DNA from: Levilactobacillus acidifarinae DSM 19394 = JCM 15949 | GTDB lineage: Bacteria; Bacillota; Bacilli; Lactobacillales; Lactobacillaceae | Assembly: GCF_001434835.1 (NCBI RefSeq) | Contig: NZ_AZDV01000023.1 | Span: 66,982-130,981, forward strand | DNA: 64,000 nucleotides | Direction: 5' to 3' | Notes under the pieces: generated by a model | Told to the model about the DNA's origin: nothing | Databases searched by the model: none | What the model saw: the letters and a program-made list of their open reading frames with translations, nothing else | Translations under genes and position numbers: made by a program | Shown: piece after piece, positions 26,403 through 33,896 of the stretch | Numbering within the stretch: the stretch's first letter is position 1 | How the letters are laid out: every line of letters begins with the position of its first letter

Positions 26403-28019
26403 ATGAAAATCGATGAGGTGTCAATAGATACACTTCGTAAGGAATTGAATCCGTACCTACGAGTGAACAAAACATTTGCGAACAACTATTCGGGTGGACA
26501 CACAGAACGTGATTTTAACTTTCCAATCATTCGTCTTGGCCAGTTAGGCAAGATTATTCTGGAGTGTCTTCGTGGTCCTCAGCTATCGTTTACTATCGAT
26601 GCAACTGACCATGAGACGGGTCTTAGAGAGGAATTGTGCCATCTCTTAGGCATCAAAGATAGCAGCGTTAATAACGAAAGGCTTAATGCTTTTCTATTAG
26701 CCCACACAAAGTTAATCGTAACTAAAAGCGCAAATGAACTGTTAATCTTTAATTACGATGACGGCGTTTATGAACCTGCAGAAAATACTCTTGGCCGAAT
26801 TTTGGCTCATTTGCTGAATTATGCTGGTGGCAACGTCTGGTCTAGATCAATGGAAACGTCTGTTTTGGGGTTGCTTGAGCGGAAAGCCCGAGTTGTTGAT
26901 GATGATAAACTTGATGCTAAGTTTTATGCATTTAAGGACTCGGCCTTAGACTTGGATACCTTGAAATTGGTTCCCTTCTCGCCGGATCAGCTAACAACGA
27001 AAAAATCGCCTGTCAATCCGGTAGATATCGACACTCCAATCTTCGACCAGTTTATGCAGTCGACCTTTGACGACGACGTAACCAGGGAATTTGTGATTAG
27101 TTGGGTCGGCTACCAAATCGACCGGGAAGTGGCCGGGGAGACCTTCTTATTTATGGTTTCAAGCGGTGCTGGTGGAAAATCCAGCCTTATTAATATCATT
27201 AGACAGATTGTTGGACCACGTAACTGTACTAGTGAACGCTTGCAATCATTAGGCTCCCAGTTTGGAAGACAACCGTTATTGGGGAAGACCTCGCTTTTGG
27301 CAGACGAGAGTAGCGAGGAAGACTTCCCATTTGATATCGTAAAAGCTCTTACCACTGGGGCTCCAATGACTGTAGATATTAAAAATAAGCCGCAAGTTGA
27401 AGTGAAATTACCCATTAAGCTGACCTTTGCGGTTAACACGTTACCACCTGCGGAAGCTACAATTGGTTTTTCCCGTCGGCTTCTAGTCCTACCCTTTAAG
27501 CACGTCTTTCTGGGAAACACGGCGAATAAGGAATTACCTCAGCAGTTGTTGTCAGAGGCTGGTGGTGTGGCCTTTAAGGCAATTAAGGCGCTTCAATCTT
27601 TGCGGAATAACTCGTATCGTTTTGTCGAATCACCCGTTATGAAGCTGGCTAAAGAAGAATACCTTAATAAGGGGCGTTCCCAAGCAATGCGGTTTCTGTT
27701 GGACCGAATGCAACAATCACCTGGTAATCGGATTCGGCGATCGGACATCTACAAAGTTTTTACAGATTGGTGTCGGCAGGAAGATACAACGGAGCCGTTA
27801 CGAGCCTTCTGGAAGGACGCTCAGCAGTATTGGCAATCGGCATTAAACGTTAGTTACAGTAAAGTCATGGTTAACGGCTACGACTTTGTCCTAGATGTAG
27901 CTTGGAAGGAGGAAGGAGAAGATGACCACCACCTCGGAAAGCCGTCCGGCAGTGAATCCAAAGGAAAGTCTGGCCAATCAGAGCAACCACAAGCTCATGA
28001 CGATAGCCACAACGGCTAA
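26403..28019 (+). CDS. SF3 helicase / P4-family primase-like replication protein
   Basis: Replication helicase of 538 residues of the phage P4/D5 type. The Walker A motif SSGAGGKSS is at 253-261, Walker B-like TSLLADE at 296-302, sensor TFAVNTLPP at 341-349 and an arginine-finger-like SRRLLVLPF at 357-365. The N-terminal 200 residues resemble the D5_N region that precedes such helicases; I see no complete primase active site. GGAGGAG precedes ATG 26403. In mobile elements this protein opens the origin for the element's own replication. The C-terminal end overlaps the next gene by 98 bases. Confidence 0.9.
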   Translation: MKIDEVSIDTLRKELNPYLRVNKTFANNYSGGHTERDFNFPIIRLGQLGKIILECLRGPQLSFTIDATDHETGLREELCHLLGIKDSSVNNERLNAFLLAHTKLIVTKSANELLIFNYDDGVYEPAENTLGRILAHLLNYAGGNVWSRSMETSVLGLLERKARVVDDDKLDAKFYAFKDSALDLDTLKLVPFSPDQLTTKKSPVNPVDIDTPIFDQFMQSTFDDDVTREFVISWVGYQIDREVAGETFLFMVSSGAGGKSSLINIIRQIVGPRNCTSERLQSLGSQFGRQPLLGKTSLLADESSEEDFPFDIVKALTTGAPMTVDIKNKPQVEVKLPIKLTFAVNTLPPAEATIGFSRRLLVLPFKHVFLGNTANKELPQQLLSEAGGVAFKAIKALQSLRNNSYRFVESPVMKLAKEEYLNKGRSQAMRFLLDRMQQSPGNRIRRSDIYKVFTDWCRQEDTTEPLRAFWKDAQQYWQSALNVSYSKVMVNGYDFVLDVAWKEEGEDDHHLGKPSGSESKGKSGQSEQPQAHDDSHNG

Positions 28020-28173
28020 ATTTCTGGGAATCAGTCGAGACCTGGTCAATCAGCTATTGCAAGATCCTGGCTGTCCACGGATGGTGTTTAACAACGGCGG
28101 CACCATCCGCATTCCCCAAGACCTACTTCTGGATTACGTGAAAGGTCGTAGCTTGAATTGGTACAAGTACTAA
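27922..28173 (+). CDS. Excisionase-like helix-turn-helix protein
   Basis: Small basic protein of 83 residues with a MerR/excisionase-type DNA-binding fold: TTAKFLGISRDLVNQLL followed by a wing (GGTIRIPQDLLLDYV). It probably binds the element's end to direct excision or acts as a regulator. ATG 27922 lies inside the end of the helicase gene and is preceded by an unusually strong AAGGAGGAAGGAG, so the long overlap is likely real. The integrase gene follows after a terminator. Confidence 0.78.
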   Translation: MTTTSESRPAVNPKESLANQSNHKLMTIATTAKFLGISRDLVNQLLQDPGCPRMVFNNGGTIRIPQDLLLDYVKGRSLNWYKY

Positions 28174-28196
28174 TTCACAGATAATGATTAGTTGTT

Positions 28197-28231
28197 GGAA
28201 CGGTTCTTATTTTATGGAACCGTTCCTTTTT
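28197..28231 (+). terminator. Terminator abutting the integrase ribosome site
   Basis: Perfect arms GGAACGGTTC and GAACCGTTCC with a ten-base loop and TTTTT at 28227-28231. The integrase Shine-Dalgarno AGGAGG begins at the very next base. Transcripts from the replication genes should stop here unless read-through is allowed. Confidence 0.85.
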
Positions 28232-28245
28232 AGGAGGATGAGAAC

Positions 28246-29382
28246 ATGAGTAAGGTCGTTAGAAACGATTACACAGGTAAAACAGCCATGCCCTGGCAGG
28301 CACAGTTTAGTAGTGGTAGCGGTAAGTCTCGTTACCGGGTCAAGAAGAACTTTGACAGCAAGCGAGCAGCCGAAGAATGGCTAGCCAAGATGAACCTGTC
28401 GTACTCGACATCGTTGTATTACAACCCGCAGATGAAGTTTTACGACTTCTATCAATTATGGTTTCGTTTGTACAAGCAAAAGACGGTCGCCCGAGCCACT
28501 GCAATAACCTACCAAGCAACTTACAATCACGTGAAGCGGTATTTACCAGCAACAACATTGGCTGACCTTAGTCGACCGATACTTCAATCATATTTAAACT
28601 GTCTAGGTCGTGATCATTCGACCGAAACACTACGCAAAGATCTGACCCATTTGAGGGCTGCCTTGAAGGACGCTGTTCTTGATGGGGTTATCCGGGTTAA
28701 TCCGGCTCAACGGTTGCAATTAACTGCCACCCCAGAGCGCACCCAATTGCGGTCAGCAAAGTTTATGCCTAAGACGCAATATAAGGCTGTGTTTAATGAG
28801 TTAATGAAGATGGCACCCAGCGCTGAGCGGATTGAATATATGGTGCTACTTTTAATTGCGGTGACCGGATTACGAGTAGGCGAAGCCTTGGCGTTGACTG
28901 CCACGGATTTGAAGAACGGTACCGTACACGTAAATAAGAGTTACGATGCCGTGGCCAATGAAGTTCATCAACCCAAGACACCAAACGCCATTCGAGATGT
29001 TCCCATCACCCCAGAGGTGAATGCCATCTTACAGACCTGGTCGGTCAAACGGCAGAAGGCGTTAATAAGTAAAGACGTTGTCAACTCTAAAGGGTACCTG
29101 TTCATGAATGAAAAGGGACGGTTACCGCGCGCAACGGGGGTCAATCGGTACTTCCAGTTATTACAAGAACGATTGGGCTTTACGCAAGTCTACAGTGTGC
29201 ATAAGTTACGGCACTTCATTGGATCACAGCTAATTGTGAGTGGTGCAGTTTCAATGCTGTACGTGTCAAAAATGCTCGGACACAGTAATCCAGGGATTAC
29301 GCAGAAGTTTTACCTTGGAGTTATCCCGGATGAGATGCAGGAACAACGTACAGCGGCTCGGCAGGCAATTGAAAATATCTAG
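28246..29382 (+). CDS. int: Tyrosine recombinase / integrase 1
   Basis: Phage-type integrase of 378 residues. An N-terminal arm-binding region (residues 10-50, KSRYRVKKNFDSKRAAEEW) and a SAM-like core-binding domain (60-150) precede the catalytic domain. Catalytic residues are visible: Arg in TGLRVGEAL, HxxR in HKLRH, the second His in LGHSN and the Tyr in QKFYLG. AGGAGG precedes ATG 28246. It should integrate or excise the replication-module element; the gpmA core at 20314 is a candidate target, but an att site next to this gene (29387-29525) points to a local attP as well. Integrase 2 at 30122 is a paralogue. Confidence 0.92.
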   Translation: MSKVVRNDYTGKTAMPWQAQFSSGSGKSRYRVKKNFDSKRAAEEWLAKMNLSYSTSLYYNPQMKFYDFYQLWFRLYKQKTVARATAITYQATYNHVKRYLPATTLADLSRPILQSYLNCLGRDHSTETLRKDLTHLRAALKDAVLDGVIRVNPAQRLQLTATPERTQLRSAKFMPKTQYKAVFNELMKMAPSAERIEYMVLLLIAVTGLRVGEALALTATDLKNGTVHVNKSYDAVANEVHQPKTPNAIRDVPITPEVNAILQTWSVKRQKALISKDVVNSKGYLFMNEKGRLPRATGVNRYFQLLQERLGFTQVYSVHKLRHFIGSQLIVSGAVSMLYVSKMLGHSNPGITQKFYLGVIPDEMQEQRTAARQAIENI

Positions 29383-29386
29383 TTTC

Positions 29387-29525
29387 GGTCACTTAGGCCA
29401 CCCAAGCACTACCGAAATTTGCAAAAGCATAAGCATATATTATTAATTTGAAGACGAATCCCTCATGGTCGTAATGATCATGGGGGATTTTTTGTCTTGG
29501 GTGACCTTGGGTGGCTAAAGTGGCC
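29387..29525. repeat. Inverted arm-like repeats after integrase 1
   Basis: GGTCACTTAGGCCACCCAAG at 29387-29406 is matched in reverse by CTTGGGTGGCTAAAGTGGCC at 29506-29525, with three mismatches. A further direct half copy, CTTGGGTGAC, sits at 29496-29505. Such spaced repeats beside an integrase gene resemble arm-type integrase sites of an attachment region. A terminator lies between them. Confidence 0.55.
29458..29492 (+). terminator. Intrinsic terminator after integrase 1
   Basis: AATCCCTCATG pairs with CATGGGGGATT and is followed by TTTTTT. Confidence 0.8.
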
Positions 29526-29561
29526 ATTTCAAAAATGGAAATGAAGAGGAGCTAGATAGTT

Positions 29562-30125
29562 ATGGCAAACGAAGTTGATGTTAGAAAGCACGTTGAAAAG
29601 TTGCAAGTTCAATTGGAAGTAAAGCTAAAGGGTGAAGACACCTATTGGTCCAAACAGGTCTGGGATGAATCGAAGCCGTTAGTCTTAGTATTAGCCAACT
29701 ACCCCACAGACGCGAACCTACTAAAGGGTGACCTGACGGGAATGTTGATTCGCAATAGTGTAGTCGAGATGGGCCGATTTGGTGGTCTGATAATCGCTAA
29801 TCTGTTTACCCGACCAGTGAAATATCCATCAGACAAAAGCTTATCGGTCGCCTATGCCGAAGATGGGATGGTTGAACTGGTAAAGGCCGCAAAAGAGGCT
29901 GACCGGATCATTATCGCAACGGGATCGTTACCTAGTCGTTCGTTAGTCGCTCAGGCCCGAATGGGTGAATTCTGGAATCATTGTAAGCAGGAACACCTAG
30001 AAAAGCGAGTAACAATCTTGGTGAACGGTAAGGGTAAGGCAGTCCACCCCTTGGCGATTCGTAATGAACCCTGGCAATTTACAGGATGGAATGCAGATTG
30101 GATGAAAGGAGAAAGTAAGCAATGA
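29562..30125 (+). CDS. DUF1643-like protein
   Basis: Protein of 187 residues resembling DUF1643: LVLVLANYPTDAN near the N-terminus, MLIRNSVVEMGRFGGLIIANLFTR-like core, and ADRIIIATG further on match the pattern I know for that family. Members are common in phages and mobile elements and their function is unknown. GAGGAG precedes ATG 29562. It overlaps integrase 2 by four bases (ATGA), so the two are one transcription and translation unit. Confidence 0.78.
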   Translation: MANEVDVRKHVEKLQVQLEVKLKGEDTYWSKQVWDESKPLVLVLANYPTDANLLKGDLTGMLIRNSVVEMGRFGGLIIANLFTRPVKYPSDKSLSVAYAEDGMVELVKAAKEADRIIIATGSLPSRSLVAQARMGEFWNHCKQEHLEKRVTILVNGKGKAVHPLAIRNEPWQFTGWNADWMKGESKQ

Positions 30126-31255
30126 GTGAAATCGTCACTAATCGACTGAAGAGTGGGAAGTCTTATAAGGCTATTTTTACAATGGGCTCAGGTAAAGACC
30201 GACTACGTAAGTCGAAGACCTTTTCAGAGTTGCGGTCGGCTAAGACGTGGTTACATGAACTTGAATTAGCCTCCGACCGTGGAACAACTTTTGATATGGC
30301 GAGGTGGACGTTTTTGGATTATTACAAGCACTGGGTTGAAATCTACAAGAAGCCATTTGTAACGCCGAATACACTGTACACTTACACGATCAGTTACCAA
30401 CACTTTCAGGAGTTCTTCGCGGGCGTTCGACTAGAGGACCTAACTAGAAATCTTATTCAAAAGTACTTCAATCAGCTTGATATGAGTCACGAAACATCGC
30501 GTAAGGATCTAATCCATATTCGTTCATGTTTGCGCGACGCGGTCAGCGACGGGGTACTTATGCGTAATGCGGCGACTGGTAGTATTCGAATCATTGCTGA
30601 TCCCGCTAAGACTAAATCAGATGATAAGAAATTTATGGCTATCGCGGACTATCGTAAAGTTCGCGATTTCTTGTTGGACTATAACTACGACATGAACGAC
30701 GTCAATCGTCTAGCCTTAATGATTATTTCCCAGACGGCATTACGAGTAGGAGAGTGCTTAGCCCTAAAGTATGACGACGTTGACTTCTTACACGGGACTG
30801 TCCGAGTTGATGAGTCCTGGGATAGTAAGCACCAGTACCTAAAGGAACCCAAGACGGAGCATGCTAAAAGGACGTTGCCGTTATCGGCCAAGGCCTTAGC
30901 GATTTTAAGACAGTGGATTGGGTATCATCGGGCGACACTATTCAAATTAGGGATAGCCAATCCCCAACACTTTCTGTTACTGAATCGCCGTGGTCGATTA
31001 CCAGTCGCAGGCAATGTGAACACGTCGTACCATCAGTTGCAAATTCGACTGGGAATTACACCGAAGTACAGTACCCACACACTCCGGCACACATTAGCGA
31101 GCATGATGATTACTGAAAAGGACATCTCAATCAGTTACATTTCCCGGTACCTTGGGCATGCAAGTACCATGATTACCGAAAAATATTATATAGGACTTTT
31201 GCCTGAACAAGAGACGGTTGGTCGCCAACAGGTATTAGCTGTAATTAACCAATAG
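30122..31255 (+). CDS. Tyrosine recombinase / integrase 2
   Basis: Second phage-type integrase, 377 residues, with the same domain order as integrase 1 and clearly paralogous but not close. Catalytic residues are present: Arg in TALRVGECL, HTLRHT, LGHAS and the Tyr in TEKYYIG. It is translationally coupled to the DUF1643 gene by an ATGA overlap. The presence of two intact integrases in 3 kb suggests either two nested elements or a pair that works together. The second may act on the gpmA core. Confidence 0.92.
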   Translation: MSEIVTNRLKSGKSYKAIFTMGSGKDRLRKSKTFSELRSAKTWLHELELASDRGTTFDMARWTFLDYYKHWVEIYKKPFVTPNTLYTYTISYQHFQEFFAGVRLEDLTRNLIQKYFNQLDMSHETSRKDLIHIRSCLRDAVSDGVLMRNAATGSIRIIADPAKTKSDDKKFMAIADYRKVRDFLLDYNYDMNDVNRLALMIISQTALRVGECLALKYDDVDFLHGTVRVDESWDSKHQYLKEPKTEHAKRTLPLSAKALAILRQWIGYHRATLFKLGIANPQHFLLLNRRGRLPVAGNVNTSYHQLQIRLGITPKYSTHTLRHTLASMMITEKDISISYISRYLGHASTMITEKYYIGLLPEQETVGRQQVLAVINQ

Positions 31256-31367
31256 ATAATTTCATGGTTAAACGTCCACCCGTATTCCTTTATAAGGTCT
31301 AGTTCTAGTGCTGTTCCGGATGGCAAGCGTATTCACTAATATTAAGACTAAAGGTGGTGATGATGAG

Positions 31368-31631
31368 ATGGATAGCAAGGTGGACGTGACGGTGCTGCAC
31401 CGATTCTATCGAGAATTGGATGAATTAGTTGGGGAGGAGGCGATGTTAACCATCTATCAGCAATATAAGGGGATGCAAATGACGATTCCGACGCATTTGT
31501 ATGATCGAGAGTTAACGGCTAAGAAAGTTCTAACTGAATACAACGGTAGTAATCAGCAGGCCTTAGCGCGTAAGTACGGTTACTCGCAAAAATGGATTCA
31601 GCGGGTCATTCATCAACATAATAAAAAATAA
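31368..31631 (+). CDS. Mor-like transcription activator
   Basis: Small protein of 87 residues with a C-terminal helix-turn-helix (QQALARKYGYSQKWIQRVI) of the Mor/C transcription activator type, and a helical N-terminal half. Mor relatives control middle genes in Mu-like phages and occur widely in mobile islands. ATG 31368 follows AAAGGTGG; the frame is open further upstream to 31308 but without a site. The zinc-ribbon operon follows directly and is a plausible target. Confidence 0.75.
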   Translation: MDSKVDVTVLHRFYRELDELVGEEAMLTIYQQYKGMQMTIPTHLYDRELTAKKVLTEYNGSNQQALARKYGYSQKWIQRVIHQHNKK

Positions 31632-31650
31632 TTTTTGAGGAGTGTTTAGT

Positions 31651-32184
31651 ATGAAGTTTTGTCCAAATTGTGGTCATCAATTAGAGGAAGGTGCGAAGTT
31701 CTGTCCAGCATGTGGCGCTCAACTAACCACAGAGAGCGACCAAGCTAGTAAGAAAGCATCAGTTGAACAACCAGAGGTAGCAGCTGAGACTACCGTAGAT
31801 AGCAACGATAACAAAACTGAAAATAGTTATGAAGAACATCGTGAATCTCAAAATGACCAGGTGAATCAACAACAGTTAGGTTTCGTCGGTAGTGTTCAGT
31901 ATGTCTTAAAGCACGCGTTTGAGTTCAACGGTGATGTTCCAGAAAGTCGAAAGTCAGTTTTCTGGTGGGCAGCTTTGGCAGTTATGATTTTTGATTGTGT
32001 GGTTATTCTAATTCCTGGAATTGGGTGGTTACTAGGTTGGGCGGCCGATGTGTTACTAATCTCAGCAACCATGCGGCGATTAACCTATATTGGTCAAAAT
32101 CCCAAATTAGGTTGGTTAATGGTCGTTCCAGCCATTTATGCTTGGCCGTTGGTGTTAATGCTTTTTGATAAGAAGGCGGAATAG
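31651..32184 (+). CDS. Zinc-ribbon, DUF805-like membrane protein
   Basis: Protein of 177 residues with an N-terminal zinc ribbon (CPNCG at residue 4 and CPACG at 20), a Glu/Asn-rich linker (35-75) and a C-terminal membrane part of two or three helices similar to DUF805. GAGGAG precedes ATG 31651. It is followed after three bases by a gene for another membrane protein that is frameshifted. Function unknown; zinc-ribbon membrane proteins of this sort often travel together in lactobacilli. Confidence 0.8.
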   Translation: MKFCPNCGHQLEEGAKFCPACGAQLTTESDQASKKASVEQPEVAAETTVDSNDNKTENSYEEHRESQNDQVNQQQLGFVGSVQYVLKHAFEFNGDVPESRKSVFWWAALAVMIFDCVVILIPGIGWLLGWAADVLLISATMRRLTYIGQNPKLGWLMVVPAIYAWPLVLMLFDKKAE

Positions 32185-32187
32185 AAG

Positions 32188-32785
32188 ATGAAGAAAAAGG
32201 ATATTGTTGCCTTAGTAATTGCCGTTGTCGTTGTTCTGATAGGTGGTGGTCTGTTCATTAAGACCCGGGTCGCCGTGTCAGAGAACCGGTTGGCAAGTAA
32301 CATCACTAAGGCTGTTCAAAATAAGGATGGCGCACTCTTTCTCAAGCAATTCTCCAAGGATAATCAAGATATTAAGTTTAGCGATATTGGGGCTCAGAGT
32401 GTTGTCAAAGATATGCATGATAATGCGACAGACCCGACTAGCGAGATCGGTAAGATTATCACTGATGGTCGTTGCTGGAACTAAGGTTGATTATACTTTT
32501 AAGGTTGAGAGCAAAAAGGTCATGGGTCTCTTTACAAGTTACTATTTGACGACGCGGAAGTCCCCAATCCAAGTGACAAATTATACGGGGTATGGGAATG
32601 ACATGACCATCAAGATGACGAGTGGTGGTAAGAACCAGACCATCACGAAGAGTCAGTTAAGCAGTGGCCTCTTTCCAGGGCGATATGATTTTGATATTAC
32701 CTCTGGTGGCGCCGACGATGGGAGTTACTGGGTACGGGTAGCCGGTGACGGTGGTCCAATTGAATTATCTGTTACAGAGTACTAG
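32188..32785 (+). pseudogene. Frameshifted single-helix membrane protein, TcaA-like
   Basis: The first frame (32188-32484) encodes a membrane helix (ALVIAVVVVLIGGGLFIKTR) and about 75 outer residues, then stops. The second frame continues from about 32470 to 32785 with VAGTKVDYTFKVESKKV, a beta-rich segment and GGPIELSV at the end. Together they give one protein of about 195 residues resembling a TcaA-type extracellular domain. A one-base shift near 32465-32480 separates the parts. It could be a mutation, a sequencing error or, less likely, programmed frameshifting. Confidence 0.75.
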
Positions 32786-32798
32786 CACTTATTGCATG

Positions 32799-32841
32799 AA
32801 AGAAGGGTATCAGCCTGAGATGGTTGATACCCTTCTTTTTA
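32799..32841 (+). terminator. Intrinsic terminator
   Basis: AAAGAAGGGTATCA pairs perfectly with TGATACCCTTCTTT, and T residues follow. Confidence 0.9.
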
Positions 32842-32859
32842 ATTTGGAGGTGATGTGTC

Positions 32860-33186
32860 ATGGAATTACAAGAGGTTAAGATTAAGAGTTTTCCGCTGAA
32901 TGATGATAATTCTGAGTGGTTAGCGTCTAAGGTGATTGGAATTTTTGAGAATTCGTATCCTAATAAGGTTAGCCAGATTGATGTGGTTGAACAAGAGGGT
33001 ACCAGTTGGCTAGAACAACTCGAACCACAACTATTTACGATTACCACCGCAGTCTTTAAGAACTGTCGAATTTGGCATATCTGGTATGGTACTGTTTCAC
33101 CGGAAAAGCATGAAATTGATGCGATTGGCTGGGACAGTAACCTGAAAAAGTGGGTATGGGAATCGGCGGTATTGGTGAAGAACTGA
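32860..33186 (+). CDS. Small protein of unknown function
   Basis: Protein of 108 residues, acidic and Trp-rich (WLASKVIGIFE, RIWHIWYGTV, KKWVWESAV). No family recognised. TTGGAGG lies ten bases before ATG 32860. It is separated from the genes on both sides by terminator-like hairpins. Confidence 0.65.
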   Translation: MELQEVKIKSFPLNDDNSEWLASKVIGIFENSYPNKVSQIDVVEQEGTSWLEQLEPQLFTITTAVFKNCRIWHIWYGTVSPEKHEIDAIGWDSNLKKWVWESAVLVKN

Positions 33187-33189
33187 GAA

Positions 33190-33226
33190 AGTTCACTGAC
33201 TCTTAGTAGAGTTGGTGGGCTTTTTC
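33190..33226 (+). terminator. Weak terminator
   Basis: GTTCACTGACTC and GAGTTGGTGGGC pair imperfectly and are followed by TTTTTC. Confidence 0.45.
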
Positions 33227-33261
33227 TATGTTCCTATGATCCGGTAGGGAGGTTATTATCG

Positions 33262-33570
33262 ATGACTGATGAAAAGATGTGGTATGACTGGATACGTCAT
33301 CAGATGGCTAAAGTCAGTGGACAGAAGTTGGGTCAATTAGGTAGTGAAGCCACGTTGTTAGAGTTGTCCGAACTAGATACAACATTACTTCCCAAAGAAG
33401 TGGATATGACTGATTGGCCTCGACAAGTTGTTGTTTACACTTACAGCAATGGGAGCCTGGATGTTTTGGGATACGTGATTAGTAGTGTCGAGTTAGATGT
33501 CCTCTACTTGGCAGGTGTTGTTGTGGATGGTGAACTTCGCTGGTCACAGATTGGTGGTGAATCTGAATGA
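33262..33570 (+). CDS. Small acidic protein of unknown function
   Basis: Protein of 102 residues, acidic, with a helical N-terminus and a beta-rich C-terminal half (QVVVYTYSNGSLDVLGYVIS). Family not recognised. GGGAGG precedes ATG 33262 by 13 bases. Its TGA overlaps the ATG of the next small gene (ATGA), so the two are probably co-translated. Confidence 0.65.
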   Translation: MTDEKMWYDWIRHQMAKVSGQKLGQLGSEATLLELSELDTTLLPKEVDMTDWPRQVVVYTYSNGSLDVLGYVISSVELDVLYLAGVVVDGELRWSQIGGESE

Positions 33571-33680
33571 AGGTGAATGTATACTTGCTGAAGCGAATTG
33601 TGTTGAAGATGGGCGCAGCTATTATTGTTGAACTGGTGCGAGTTGTGGATCAACGGGCCAAGGCAGCCAAGAAAGGATAA
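33567..33680 (+). CDS. Very small basic protein
   Basis: Thirty-seven codons coding for a short amphipathic, basic peptide (LLKRIVLKMGAAIIVELV then a Lys-rich tail). It overlaps the preceding gene by ATGA and ends just before a terminator, which supports translation. The hydrophobic helix with basic ends would suit membrane association. Function unknown. Confidence 0.5.
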   Translation: MKVNVYLLKRIVLKMGAAIIVELVRVVDQRAKAAKKG

Positions 33681-33688
33681 CCTAAAAT

Positions 33689-33722
33689 ACTGGGAGCAAT
33701 AATGCTTCCGGTGTTTTTTTTA
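33689..33722 (+). terminator. Intrinsic terminator
   Basis: ACTGGGAGCA and TGCTTCCGGT arms with a four-base loop, followed by eight T. Confidence 0.75.
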
Positions 33723-33896
33723 GCGGTTCATCTATGTTGTATATGAATTTGATGTGAGGTACTATATATGGTGCTGCTGTAAATCAGTTATGAGATCATA
33801 AGATTTACCCTAATTGATGGTTTTCTATAGTATTTGGGTCAAAAAACATAATCGTTTTCTTAAATAGCTAGCTGTATTTTACGAGAGGGTGTTCAT

